A stretch of 64,000 nt of DNA from Chitinophagaceae bacterium (GCA_947454235.1 CANGIY010000003.1:218554-282553), one strand, 5' to 3'. Counted from the first letter of the stretch, positions 29,017-38,071 are shown. The notes: generated by a model not told the origin, from the letters alone. Translations and numbers: made by a program.

Positions 29017-29478
29017 ATGAATAAAATCAGGCATTTTGCTTTTGTTGCTCTATTGCTCGCAAGTAGTTTCGCAAGCTTTGCAGGTGATAACAACTACTTC
29101 GTTCACACCAAGTTTTTCTATATCTGCTCCATCAAAAAAGCATGTGTTTATTGCGAATCATGCCCACGTGAAGTTTATGATGTAAAAATCCAAAACAGAC
29201 TCGACAAAAAAATACACCACGTTTATTATCAGTACTATTCAACTCTGAATGAAAAAGTAGTTACACGCGAAGGCGAGATTCAAGGTGATGAAATCAACAA
29301 AAAAGCTACCGGCAAAGTTTCTATTTGCGTTGAAAATGGCGTTCATTGGACAATTAGCCGCGTTGTTTACGACGACGGTTCAAGCGAACAGTTTCAGGTA
29401 GAAGGTCCACTCAGAAAGTTCCACCAGGAAGCAGACGAGTGTGATTGTAATTTCAATCCGAAAGAAAAACGTTATTAA
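29017..29478 (+). CDS. Small Cys-rich secreted protein of unknown function
   Basis: I do not recognise a family. The 153-residue product has a signal peptide (MNKIRHFAFVALLLASSFASFA|G). The mature part of about 130 residues has seven or eight Cys, including the cluster CSIKKACVYCESCP at about residues 33-46 and a CDC near the end. The middle (VYDVKIQNRLDKKIHHVYYQYYSTLNE) looks beta-rich. The Cys pattern could mean disulfides or a metal or cluster site in the periplasm. There is no lipobox, membrane segment or sorting domain. It is monocistronic, with its own promoter box and a strong bidirectional terminator. Confidence 0.75.
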   Translation: MNKIRHFAFVALLLASSFASFAGDNNYFVHTKFFYICSIKKACVYCESCPREVYDVKIQNRLDKKIHHVYYQYYSTLNEKVVTREGEIQGDEINKKATGKVSICVENGVHWTISRVVYDDGSSEQFQVEGPLRKFHQEADECDCNFNPKEKRY

Positions 29479-29497
29479 TCAGTTTTGATTTAAACAT

Positions 29498-29540
29498 AAA
29501 AAGAAAGAGTCCCGGCAACATTGTCGGGACTCTTTCTTTA
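29498..29540. terminator. Bidirectional terminator
   Basis: A long stem AAGAAAGAGTCCCGGCAA / TTGTCGGGACTCTTTCTT, with A-rich and T-rich ends, separates the small secreted-protein gene from the convergent PAS-domain gene. Confidence 0.9.
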
Positions 29541-29560
29541 TTATCAGTCTTGTTATTGTC

Positions 29561-30271
29561 TTATTTTCCGAATAACCTTCCGAAAAATCCTTTTTTCACT
29601 TCAGGTTCCGGAGTTGGTGGAGCTACCTGAGTTGTCGCAGTTACTTTTGCAGCTTTAGTATCTGGCGCGTATTGCATAATCAAGTCTTCAATAAACTCAT
29701 CATACGTTTTTCCCATGTCTTCTAAAAATCCGATCAGGTACTTTTCGCTTTGCCCCATACCGGCAACCGCTTCAATTTGCAATAGCTTGTCATAAAGCAC
29801 TTCAACCTTTCTTATCACTTCAGGTGCTACTGAACGACGCCTACTGTAATAATGGGCAATCTCACCCTTATCATTCCTTTTTATTTCAAAATCAGCCATT
29901 ACCCAATAGTATCTGCCTGATTTCGCGAGATTTTTCACGATTGGGTGTATTACCTTCCCCGCCGTCAAATGATCCCACAATACCTTGAATAAAACCTTTG
30001 GCATATCTGGGTGGCGTACAATACTATGGGGCATACCCATCAATTCATGTTCTTCGTATCCGCTTACATCAATAAAAACATCGTTAACATACTCAATTAC
30101 ACCGTAAGCATCTGTTTTGCTTACAATCATCAAACTCTTATCCCAGGACACTTCTTTGTCTACTGGCATAGGATGAATGAAAGTTGAGAATTTTTGAATC
30201 GCATTGAGGTCATGTGTGAACTCATTCTTGTTTGCCGAATTGGTGGCAGGGCCCTTTGTGCTGGTGCTCAT
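29561..30271 (-). CDS. Stand-alone PAS-domain protein (Aer-type PAS)
   Basis: This 236-residue protein is soluble. One PAS domain (about residues 42-150) carries the signature of redox/energy-taxis receptors such as Aer: GVIEYVNDVFIDVSGYEEHEL, then GMPHSIVRHPDMPK and SGRYYWVMADFEI. In those proteins the domain binds FAD; whether this one does is inference. A helical stretch (VEVLYDKLLQIEAVAG...) follows, then an alanine/proline/threonine linker and a terminal KKGFFGRLFGK peptide. It lacks transmembrane helices, HAMP, MCP, kinase or GGDEF domains, so it must signal to a partner through the helix or the hydrophobic tail. It is monocistronic. A TAACTTTG -7 box is at 30361-30368 (minus). Confidence 0.85.
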   Translation of the reverse strand: MSTSTKGPATNSANKNEFTHDLNAIQKFSTFIHPMPVDKEVSWDKSLMIVSKTDAYGVIEYVNDVFIDVSGYEEHELMGMPHSIVRHPDMPKVLFKVLWDHLTAGKVIHPIVKNLAKSGRYYWVMADFEIKRNDKGEIAHYYSRRRSVAPEVIRKVEVLYDKLLQIEAVAGMGQSEKYLIGFLEDMGKTYDEFIEDLIMQYAPDTKAAKVTATTQVAPPTPEPEVKKGFFGRLFGK

Positions 30272-30499
30272 AATAGATATGTTGTTGGTTAAAAAATGCT
30301 TTGTTGAGATTCGATAAACAAAATAGAACTATCGTTCTACTTTCGTTCACATTTCAATAACAAAGTTAATCCAATTTTAGCATTCATCATATCTGTTTGA
30401 CATGATGTTAGTCATGTTCCGCAGCAAATCCACATGACAATAATCAACTGGTGGATAAAGTATAAAAAAACAGGGAGCTATTTTTAAAATATACAAACA

Positions 30500-31840
30500 C
30501 TATATCACTTTACCCTTCCAGCGCCCACTTCTAAGATAAAATCCGGATAGGATAATAAGACTTAACCAATACACAAACTCTGACATCCAACACAACGATA
30601 AGTCAGCTTTCCACCTGTAAATGACCAAATAACAATAAACTAAATAAAGTGCGACACAAGTGATTTCGATGGAAAGATTAATAAGTGTATTGCCTGTACC
30701 CACTACCCCATTGAAAGCTACTGTGGAAACACTCATTATGAGTGTCGACAATAAAATAGCCCGCAAACTAGGAACCGTGTACTCTATTAATGCCACTTTA
30801 TCGGTGTACAACCCGAGAAACTGATGTGGGAACAAAGCAATTACAGCACACACTATTACAGTGTACATTAAGCTAAGCTTTGATATTTTCTTCACGATGC
30901 TCATTACATGATTAGCCTTGCCCTGCCCCATCAAATTGCTCACCATTGTATTACAGGTAGTAGCCAACGCCCAGGTACCCACACCAATAATACCAAACAT
31001 CCCACGTAGAATTTGAGAACCAGCCAATGCCGACTTGCCTAAATGCTCAATTAAGAAAAAGAATACCAACCACCCTCCTATACTGAACATAAATTGTACA
31101 ATAAGCGGAGCTGCTACCTTGAGTGATTGAATTGAATAATCGTAATCGAATGTTATGTAACGAGTAACCGGATAATCTTTGTGCATTTTGTTGCCAACAA
31201 AACACCCCACCATAGTTATAAAGTAGGCAATCTCAGCGATTGTACTTGATACTGCTGCTCCTTGAAAACCAAGATTCGGCATACCCCACTGTCCAAAAAT
31301 AAGCGTATAGTCAAGCAAAACATTGGTTAATGTAAACGCAATAGAACCATAAATGAGGAAGCGCGACTTACCAATGGAAATAAAAAATGCGTTGATGATT
31401 TGGGTAAACATTAAAAATGGCAAACCCCAAACCCTAACAAACACAAATTTTACAGAAAGTGCAAAGTTTTCGGGATCACTGAGGCTATAACCAAACAGAA
31501 GTGGCACCACCCACAAAGTTATGAGCATCAAGAAAAGCGAAAACATGAGCGAAAGCATGAGTCCATTCATCAATGTCTCGGTTATTCCCTTTCTATTTTC
31601 TTCACCCGCACGCCGCGCCATTTGAATTTGGATACCACTGCTTAAGCCATACCCAATCATGGAAAGAATCAAATAGAAAACGCCCGTAATACCATTGACA
31701 CCTAACTCCCGCTCGCCCAAGCGGTCCATGAAAATGTTATTAGCAAAAATGTTGATTTGCGGAATAAGTAGGGCAATGGAAATGGGTAACGCAAGCTTAA
31801 TAATATCCTTTGCTGATGTGTTTACACTTAATTTATCCAT
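30500..31840 (-). CDS. MATE family multidrug/organic cation exporter
   Basis: An inner-membrane Na+- or H+-coupled antiporter of 446 residues with about 12 hydrophobic segments in two similar halves. Family-typical stretches are the N-terminal LALPISIALLIPQINIFANN and, at the start of the second half, AAPLIVQFMFSIGGWLVFFF. The substrate cannot be told from sequence; MATE proteins export cationic drugs and dyes, or flavins and polyketides. It stands alone, divergent from the YfiR-TonB-cyclase operon across 280 bases, with a TATCTTTG box about 52 nt before its ATG. Confidence 0.9.
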   Translation of the reverse strand: MDKLSVNTSAKDIIKLALPISIALLIPQINIFANNIFMDRLGERELGVNGITGVFYLILSMIGYGLSSGIQIQMARRAGEENRKGITETLMNGLMLSLMFSLFLMLITLWVVPLLFGYSLSDPENFALSVKFVFVRVWGLPFLMFTQIINAFFISIGKSRFLIYGSIAFTLTNVLLDYTLIFGQWGMPNLGFQGAAVSSTIAEIAYFITMVGCFVGNKMHKDYPVTRYITFDYDYSIQSLKVAAPLIVQFMFSIGGWLVFFFLIEHLGKSALAGSQILRGMFGIIGVGTWALATTCNTMVSNLMGQGKANHVMSIVKKISKLSLMYTVIVCAVIALFPHQFLGLYTDKVALIEYTVPSLRAILLSTLIMSVSTVAFNGVVGTGNTLINLSIEITCVALYLVYCYLVIYRWKADLSLCWMSEFVYWLSLIILSGFYLRSGRWKGKVI

Positions 31841-31891
31841 GCTCTTGTTGTCCGGGGATTAACCCGGTTACCAAAACGGGCAATAATAATG

Positions 31892-31899
31892 CAAAGATA
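31892..31899 (-). promoter_or_regulatory. -7 box for the MATE transporter gene
   Basis: The minus strand reads TATCTTTG, an exact TAnnTTTG match, about 52 nt before the ATG at 31840. Confidence 0.45.
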
Positions 31900-32120
31900 A
31901 AGATGCTGTTCAAAATAACCGATTGAATTAACCAATTCGCATAAACAAATACAAAAAATAGGTCCCTAATTGCAAACTTATAAACATACATGCCTCATTA
32001 CATGTGTATTTTCAATAAAAAATAATCCTTATAAGAATCAATAGAAACGAGCACTTTTTTAATTCATTCGTTTTTTTGTATTTTGCGAGTAAATTTAACT
32101 TAAACCAAAATCTGCTGAAG

Positions 32121-32636
32121 TTGAAACAGGCATTGAAAGGCTTACTTATTATTTGTATTGCCATATTTTCTGCTGTCAGTGCGTTTGCTGAAAGCAATTA
32201 CAAATTACAATCAGTTTTTATCGTCAGGTTTGCTAAGTACATAGAATGGCCTGAAAACTATAAATCGGGCGATTTTGTGATTGGCGTTTTAGGCGACGAC
32301 GAAGCAGAAAGTGCTATTAAAACCACATGTGCCGGAAAAACAGTTGGCAATCAAAAAATCACTATTCGCAAATTCAATAGTGTTGCTGAAATAGGCAATT
32401 GTAACATTCTTTATATCACATTCGCGAAAAGCTCAAACTTCTACGCTGCAAGTTCGAAACTCAAAAGCAAATCGACCCTTATAATAACTGAAAAAGATGG
32501 TCTGGCTCAAAAAGGCAGCAACATCAATTTGGTGGTTAACCAGGGCAAAATGAATTTTGAAGTCAATAAAATAGTGAATGAAAAATCGGGACTTAAAATT
32601 CCGGCAAGCATTCTTTCTCTCGCAACTGTTTACTAG
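32121..32636 (+). CDS. YfiR family (DUF4154) periplasmic protein
   Basis: The frame is open from a TTG at 32076, but I place the start at the TTG at 32121 because the product then begins MKQALKGLLIICIAIFSAVSAFA, a clean signal peptide; no ATG is available. The mature protein (~148 residues) opens with the YfiR hallmark SVFIVRFAKYIEWPENY and continues with VIGVLGDDE and a final NLVVNQGKMNFEVN segment, as in DUF4154. In Pseudomonas, YfiR is a periplasmic repressor of the membrane diguanylate cyclase YfiN and is relieved by the outer-membrane protein YfiB. Here it heads an operon with a TonB receptor (18-nt gap) and a membrane cyclase, so an analogous role in controlling the cyclase is inferred. 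Confidence 0.82.
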   Translation: MKQALKGLLIICIAIFSAVSAFAESNYKLQSVFIVRFAKYIEWPENYKSGDFVIGVLGDDEAESAIKTTCAGKTVGNQKITIRKFNSVAEIGNCNILYITFAKSSNFYAASSKLKSKSTLIITEKDGLAQKGSNINLVVNQGKMNFEVNKIVNEKSGLKIPASILSLATVY

Positions 32637-32654
32637 TCCATTAACTTTTAATCG

Positions 32655-34706
32655 ATGAACAAATTCGTTACAATGGCTTGTTGCCTGCTCATTAGTTATT
32701 CTACAATGGGACAGGAAGCAAATGACACACACACCGACCCTAACGATACGCTACCTTCAATAGAAGACCTGATGAAAATCAAAGTAGCACTCAGAGATGA
32801 GATCGATAAAAACGCGGTTTCGGTTGCAGGGCAGAAAAATCAATTGCTTCAGGAGGCCCCGTCCATTATTTCAGTCATTACCTCTGAAGAAATTAAAAAC
32901 TACGGTGCACGCGACATTAGCGAAATATTGAGGATGGTACCCGGTTTTGAGTTTGGGACTGACGTGGAACAGCTTACAGGGTTGAGCTTCAGGGGTATTT
33001 GGGTACATGAAGGCAAAGCGCTCATTATGGTGAATGGTATTACCATCAACGATCTGGGTTTTGCCAATAACAACCTAATTGGTACAATTCCTTCTGCGGT
33101 TATTGAACGTGTTGAAATCATCAGAGGACCGGGCAGCGTTATTTATGGAGGTTATGCAGAAGCGGTAGTTATCAACATCATTACAAAAACAGGAGCCAAC
33201 TTGAACGGTATTGAAGGCACGCTTTCAGCCGGTGCAGTTGGCAAAGACGGGTGGAGCAAATTGGGGAACCTCAACTACGGGTATTCCGCAAAAAATCTTG
33301 ACTTTTCAATTTCAGCAGGCTATTCAAACCAACCATTGTCTACGCGCAAATATTCCGATTTCTATGGTAACAGCATGAAACTGAATTCAGATAATGCGTA
33401 CCGGGAATACTGGTATTTGATTGCTCAAGGAAAGTACAAGAATTTCTCGTTTAACTACAACAGGTCAAACCAGAACTATGTCGGACAAGATGGCAATACC
33501 GACATTTTGCCTTTGTACAACAACAGAATCACAGAAAACTACAATAACTACACCGAAGCTGTTAGCCTAAAACAGGAAATACCATTGACTAAATGGGTGA
33601 ATATAGTACCTTCTGTTGATGTAAGTCACGGCAATGTGATAACCACTGCTTTGAACATACATTCATTAGGTAATGGAGAATATGGCTTTGAAGGCGGCAC
33701 CCAACTTTACCGTTATACCGGCAGATTGATGACTAATTGGGACTTCAAAAAAGCCGGACAATTTATTCTTGGAGGAACATTCATTCGCGACGTTGCTAAT
33801 GTCATTTCTCCAACGGGCAACCCTGGGCTACAGGTGGGACCAAATGAAGGAGATACTGCTTACAACGCTCAAACGGACATGAAAAGCATTCTGGCTGAAT
33901 ACACCAACAAATTTGACCGTTGGGGCGTAACTGTTGGCGGGCGTTATGAAAACACTTCATTTGGAGACGCTTTTGCACCGCGTGCAGGCGTTACTTATAT
34001 GTACGGCAAATTCAATGCTAAACTCTTGTACGGCAACGCCTACCGCATACCTATCATTTACCAAATTTATTCAAGAACAACCGGTTACTCGGGCAACATA
34101 CACCCTGAAACCTCACATTCAGTTGAATTTGAAGCAGGCTATAAATTTTCAAGCCATGTTTCAGCTCGTTTCAATGTATTCGACATCAATATAACCGACC
34201 CCATTAAATTTGATGGACTCAATAACACCTATGTAAATACAGGTCGAATTCATTCAATGGGGGCAGAGGGCGAGATATCACTGCATTACGAACACTTGGG
34301 TGGATTTGCGTCGGGTTCGTTTGCTATTCCAGGTGCCGAAACTTCTTCTGACTTGTTGACGAGTGATAAAAAGGAGTTTTTGGGAATGCCCGTATTTAAA
34401 ATTGCAGGTGGCGTTTTTTATGACTTAAAACGCCTCCAAATCTCCCCATCTCTGGTGTACGAATCAGCAAAGAAAGGTCAGGCTGGCGATACACTTAACC
34501 CAACAGCGAATACGCAATATCCTGCAGTAGTGTTGTTGAACTGCTCGATAACGTATAAGAACATTTTCAACAAGATTGATTTGCGCCTGACCGGTACAAA
34601 CCTGCTTGATGAAAAATATGTGCTTACTCAGCCTTATTACGGCATGCATGCACCACTACCTGCATTCGACCGCCACGTTTCGCTTACATTAATTGCAAAG
34701 TTCTAA
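32655..34706 (+). CDS. TonB-dependent receptor in a cyclase operon
   Basis: This outer-membrane 22-strand barrel has 683 residues. A signal peptide (to about residue 20) is followed by a plug domain (SIISVITSEEIKNYGARDISEILRMVPG ... ERVEIIRGPGSVIYGGYAEAVVINIITK) and a barrel ending in an aromatic-rich strand with C-terminal Phe (HVSLTLIAKF). It has no N-terminal carboxypeptidase-like domain. The length and plug resemble small siderophore/cobalamin/heme-type receptors, but the ligand is unknown. It sits between a YfiR-like protein and an adenylate-cyclase-like protein with gaps of 18 and 10 nt. It could act as ligand sensor for the cyclase rather than, or as well as, an importer. Confidence 0.9.
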   Translation: MNKFVTMACCLLISYSTMGQEANDTHTDPNDTLPSIEDLMKIKVALRDEIDKNAVSVAGQKNQLLQEAPSIISVITSEEIKNYGARDISEILRMVPGFEFGTDVEQLTGLSFRGIWVHEGKALIMVNGITINDLGFANNNLIGTIPSAVIERVEIIRGPGSVIYGGYAEAVVINIITKTGANLNGIEGTLSAGAVGKDGWSKLGNLNYGYSAKNLDFSISAGYSNQPLSTRKYSDFYGNSMKLNSDNAYREYWYLIAQGKYKNFSFNYNRSNQNYVGQDGNTDILPLYNNRITENYNNYTEAVSLKQEIPLTKWVNIVPSVDVSHGNVITTALNIHSLGNGEYGFEGGTQLYRYTGRLMTNWDFKKAGQFILGGTFIRDVANVISPTGNPGLQVGPNEGDTAYNAQTDMKSILAEYTNKFDRWGVTVGGRYENTSFGDAFAPRAGVTYMYGKFNAKLLYGNAYRIPIIYQIYSRTTGYSGNIHPETSHSVEFEAGYKFSSHVSARFNVFDINITDPIKFDGLNNTYVNTGRIHSMGAEGEISLHYEHLGGFASGSFAIPGAETSSDLLTSDKKEFLGMPVFKIAGGVFYDLKRLQISPSLVYESAKKGQAGDTLNPTANTQYPAVVLLNCSITYKNIFNKIDLRLTGTNLLDEKYVLTQPYYGMHAPLPAFDRHVSLTLIAKF

Positions 34707-34716
34707 AAACCAGACA

Positions 34717-36369
34717 TTGAAGAAACTAGTTGCTATCGGGTTTATTAAGTTATACACTGGTTTCGCCATTGTACTTTCTGTAACATTCTTCAGCCTTGTA
34801 TACAATTATTTTGCAGCTCAGAAAAACAAAGCAACACTACACACTATCAATAGCGAATTGCTACCCTACCTTTCAAAGCTCGATGAATTCAGGCTGGCAT
34901 TGACGAGGTCGAAAATGTACACTACCAACTGGGTGTTTCTGCAATATGAAACCAACCCCGATCGTGGGTCATTGGAAACACTACACTCCAAAGAATATCC
35001 GGCTATCAAATCTTCCTTGTCGCACTACCTGAGTTTTAATTCTTGTAGTTCTGATAAAGATTCGTTGCAAAAATTATTTTCCGACTACGAACAACTGCAA
35101 AAAAATGAGTCAGAGATAATGAGCAGTCTGGCAACATTTGAAGACTACCAGCAGGCAAGTAATAAATTCATGTCGGAAGACATGCTGGAAAGTGAGGTGT
35201 TGCCGAAAGCTAAAGCACTGATAGATGGGATAGAAAGACTGATTGCCAGAAATAAAAATAGAGCAGAAGTCATGAATCACGAAATGAGTTCTTCATTGAA
35301 TTCCATGCTTACAGTTATTTTACTTGTAAGCATAGGCGTATTCCTGATGCTGTTCATTCTCACCGTGTATATTCACCGAAGTATTACAACACCGGTTATC
35401 GATGTACAAAAAAATCTTTCTGACCTTTCTTTAGGTAAAATACCTGAACACGACCTGGCAGATAAAGATGATGTAATAGGCACTATGGTGAACGCCCTTC
35501 GCAACCTGAACGAAAGTTTCAACAAAACATCTTCATTCGCTATTGATATCGGTCATGGAAACTTTGATGCATCATTTACGCCACTTAGTGAGCACGACAG
35601 GCTCGGGCAAGCGCTCTTGAACATGCGGCAAAGCCTCAAAGCATATTCTGAAGAAATGGAGCAAAAGGTGGCAGACCGTACCGCTGAGATTCTGAAACAA
35701 AAAGAACAGATTGAGTCGGAAAAGAAAAAATCAGAAGAGCTGCTGCTCAATATCCTTCCACATGAAGTGGCAGAAGAATTAAAAGCCAATGGCAGAGCTA
35801 ATGCCCGTCGCGCCGATTTTGTTTCAGTACTATTCACCGACATGGTCAACTTCACTAGGGTAGCTGAGTCACTATCGCCGGAACAACTGGTGGCACTTAT
35901 CGACTTTTACTTCAGGAAATTTGACGAAATAATAGGTAAATACCATATCGAAAAAATTAAAACAATTGGTGACGCCTACATGTGCGCTGCCGGTATTCCA
36001 ACGCCAAACCCAAATGGAACTGAAGAACTTGTTTTGGCAGCTTTAGAAATGCAGGAGTTTGTACTTACCTCACTTGAAGAACGCACAAAGCAAGGTCTGC
36101 CTGTGTTCAATATCAGGTTTGGAATACACTGCGGACCTGTTGTTGCAGGTATTGTGGGAATGAAAAAGTTCGCTTACGACATTTGGGGCGATACAGTTAA
36201 TACAGCCGCAAGAATGGAACAGAAAAGTGAAGCCGGAAAAATCAACGTTTCAGAACCTGTGTTCCAATTGGTGCAGGACAAATTTATGTGCACTTACAGA
36301 GGTGAAATTGAAGCGAAAAATAAAGGTATGCTGAAGATGTACTACATCGAAGGGCGTAAAAATGCATAA
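34717..36369 (+). CDS. Membrane-bound class III adenylate cyclase with HAMP domain
   Basis: A sensor cyclase predicted to make cAMP. I prefer the TTG at 34717 (MKKLVAIGFIKLYTGF); an upstream TTG at 34693 would overlap the receptor gene. Counting from 34717: TM1 about 2-28, a helical periplasmic domain of ~170 residues, TM2 about 196-219, HAMP about 220-275, then a coiled coil (EQKVADRTAEILKQKEQIESE). Last is the catalytic domain with ILPHEVAEELKANG linker and LFTDMVNFT and IGDAYM metal Asp residues. EKIKTIGD and YDIWGDTVNTAARM match the Lys/Asp pair that selects ATP plus the transition-state Asn and Arg, so activity is expected. Last gene of the YfiR-TonB-cyclase operon; it converges on the next gene with 10 nt between stops. 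Confidence 0.9.
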   Translation: MKKLVAIGFIKLYTGFAIVLSVTFFSLVYNYFAAQKNKATLHTINSELLPYLSKLDEFRLALTRSKMYTTNWVFLQYETNPDRGSLETLHSKEYPAIKSSLSHYLSFNSCSSDKDSLQKLFSDYEQLQKNESEIMSSLATFEDYQQASNKFMSEDMLESEVLPKAKALIDGIERLIARNKNRAEVMNHEMSSSLNSMLTVILLVSIGVFLMLFILTVYIHRSITTPVIDVQKNLSDLSLGKIPEHDLADKDDVIGTMVNALRNLNESFNKTSSFAIDIGHGNFDASFTPLSEHDRLGQALLNMRQSLKAYSEEMEQKVADRTAEILKQKEQIESEKKKSEELLLNILPHEVAEELKANGRANARRADFVSVLFTDMVNFTRVAESLSPEQLVALIDFYFRKFDEIIGKYHIEKIKTIGDAYMCAAGIPTPNPNGTEELVLAALEMQEFVLTSLEERTKQGLPVFNIRFGIHCGPVVAGIVGMKKFAYDIWGDTVNTAARMEQKSEAGKINVSEPVFQLVQDKFMCTYRGEIEAKNKGMLKMYYIEGRKNA

Positions 36370-36379
36370 AAGCAAGTTA

Positions 36380-37471
36380 CTACAGTGCATCATAGACCGA
36401 TAGCAAAGTCTTTGCTTCCTCCTGCCAGCAGTATTTTTCCCGTGCCTTCAGGCAATTTGCTGAAAGCGTCCCATAGTAAACATCGTCTTTCAACAATTTA
36501 TTGAGTGTATCGGCTATGGCTTCCGGCGTAAGTGTCGCAACCAACGACGCTATTTCATATTGCGCATTTACCTTTTCATACTCGGGGTATTTATTACACA
36601 ACTGGGGCACGCCATAGTGCATGTAATCGAAGAAACGATTCGCCATTGAAAGACGATTACTCAGGCTGGTGTCTTCAAACAATGTAATACCCACCCAAGC
36701 TTTCTTGGTGTATTCAGGCAACTGAGCAGGCGGCACATAGCCTTTAAATATAACTTTATGGGTGAGTTGCTCCTTTTCAGCAATCTCTTTTACCTGAGCA
36801 AAAAAGTTACCGTCGCCACAAATAATCAATTGTGCATCGACATATTTCATGGCTGGTATGAGTTGTTCAAAACAACGTCCCACATTCACTGCACCCTGAT
36901 ACAAAATGTATTTTTCAGTTTTTTCAACGGGCACAAAAGGCTTTAGCACAGTCGCATTTCTCACCACCTTGTATTCAACACCCCACTTTGCCTTGAAATC
37001 GTCAGCATAACACTCGCCAATGGTGTAACCCACCGGAAAGTTATGGATAGTATGGCGGGCTATCCAGTTCCACATACTATACACTGCCGGGCGCGAGATT
37101 ACTTCTTTTAGTTCAGTAAAAATTTCGTGTGCATCGTAAACTCGCTTGCAACGCTTCAGCTTTGACGCGTAGTACACTGGCATTATTGTGTCGAGATCAA
37201 TGGCACACATTACATCAAACCTATTGACCAATAAATAAAAGAAAAGAAGCACCCAGTAAAAGAAATACATAGCCTTACCTTGTTCTGCAACAATTGGTAA
37301 ACGCACCTGCTTAAATGGGCGCTCAATTATGGGCTTGCTCTTTGCCCTTTTAAAGCCAATAAGTGTAACATCGTACCCCGCATCAGCCAACGTTGAACAG
37401 ATACGTATCATGCGCTGATCGTAGTTCAGGTCGTTTGTAACAGTAAATACCAGTTTCTTATTTCTTTTCAT
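36380..37471 (-). CDS. GT4-like glycosyltransferase
   Basis: The frame extends upstream to 37657, but the ATG at 37471 gives the proper beginning (MKRNKKLVFTVTNDLNYDQRMIRIC), removes overlap with the thioesterase gene and leaves a usual 363 residues. The GT-B fold is indicated by the N-terminal donor-fold start, by VYDAHEIFTE near residue 110, and by the C-terminal sugar-nucleotide domain with ILYQGAVNVGRCFEQLI, LIICGDGN, VIFKGYVP and KAWVGITLFEDTSLS...NRFFDYMHYGVP. A retaining transferase using a nucleotide sugar for surface polysaccharide or glycolipid synthesis is likely; donor and acceptor are unknown. Probably co-transcribed with the upstream thioesterase gene (52-nt gap). Confidence 0.85.
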   Translation of the reverse strand: MKRNKKLVFTVTNDLNYDQRMIRICSTLADAGYDVTLIGFKRAKSKPIIERPFKQVRLPIVAEQGKAMYFFYWVLLFFYLLVNRFDVMCAIDLDTIMPVYYASKLKRCKRVYDAHEIFTELKEVISRPAVYSMWNWIARHTIHNFPVGYTIGECYADDFKAKWGVEYKVVRNATVLKPFVPVEKTEKYILYQGAVNVGRCFEQLIPAMKYVDAQLIICGDGNFFAQVKEIAEKEQLTHKVIFKGYVPPAQLPEYTKKAWVGITLFEDTSLSNRLSMANRFFDYMHYGVPQLCNKYPEYEKVNAQYEIASLVATLTPEAIADTLNKLLKDDVYYGTLSANCLKAREKYCWQEEAKTLLSVYDAL

Positions 37472-37523
37472 GCGCAGGGCGAAATTAGACTTTTGCTGCA
37501 AAAGGTGAGATACAAATTGCGGA

Positions 37524-37979
37524 CTAGACCTTTTTCTTAAGAATGGCCATGGTAAGCCTGCTGGCACAAACAAGCTTATTGTGCTCATCGGTAATTTTAA
37601 TTTCCCATACATGGGTTGTGGCCCCAACATGTAAAGGCGAAGCAGTAGCATATACATTACCTTCCCTAACCCCTCGAATATGATTGCAATTAATCTCTAA
37701 CCCCACACAAATTTGTTTTTCCCGATTGATAACCAACGACGATGCAACACTTCCCACCGTTTCTGCCAATGCCGCCGATGCCCCACCATGTAAAAGTCCA
37801 TAAGGCTGCATGGTTGCAGGCTTAACCGGCATAGAAGCTTTAAGGTAGTTTTCACCCACCTCAATAAATTTTATTCCCAATACCTCTGCCATTGTCCCCG
37901 GCGACAAATTATTTAAATCGACAATGTTAATCTTCGATTTGTTCCATATCATATTTTTTGTATAATTATCGTCTGCCAT
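37524..37979 (-). CDS. Hotdog-fold acyl-CoA thioesterase (YdiI/MenI-like)
   Basis: A cytoplasmic thioesterase of 151 residues. The active-site region LLHGGASAALAETVGSVAS near residues 63-81 matches the YdiI/EntH group, in which the Glu of the AE motif is catalytic and HGG binds the thioester. The C-terminal ATTHVWEIKI and KLVCASRLTMAIL strands complete the hotdog fold. In menaquinone-using bacteria members hydrolyse 1,4-dihydroxy-2-naphthoyl-CoA; Bacteroidota make menaquinone, so that is the favoured role. A general phenylacetyl- or benzoyl-CoA thioesterase is the alternative. No men gene is adjacent. Confidence 0.85.
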   Translation of the reverse strand: MADDNYTKNMIWNKSKINIVDLNNLSPGTMAEVLGIKFIEVGENYLKASMPVKPATMQPYGLLHGGASAALAETVGSVASSLVINREKQICVGLEINCNHIRGVREGNVYATASPLHVGATTHVWEIKITDEHNKLVCASRLTMAILKKKV

Positions 37980-38029
37980 GTGTAAAAATTAAAGGTATTC
38001 CCATTAAGCAAAATAAGTATTTATTCAAT

Positions 38030-38037
38030 TAAATTTG
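38030..38037 (+). promoter_or_regulatory. -7 box for the saccharopine reductase-like gene
   Basis: TAAATTTG is an exact TAnnTTTG match, 34 nt before the ATG at 38072. Confidence 0.5.
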
Positions 38038-38071
38038 CGCACTTTTTATACTACGCACACGTTTAGATGTT

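Noticed and set aside
37472..37657. N-terminal 62-residue extension of the glycosyltransferase frame
   Set aside because: It overlaps the thioesterase gene in another frame and precedes a normal glycosyltransferase N-terminus at the ATG at 37471.
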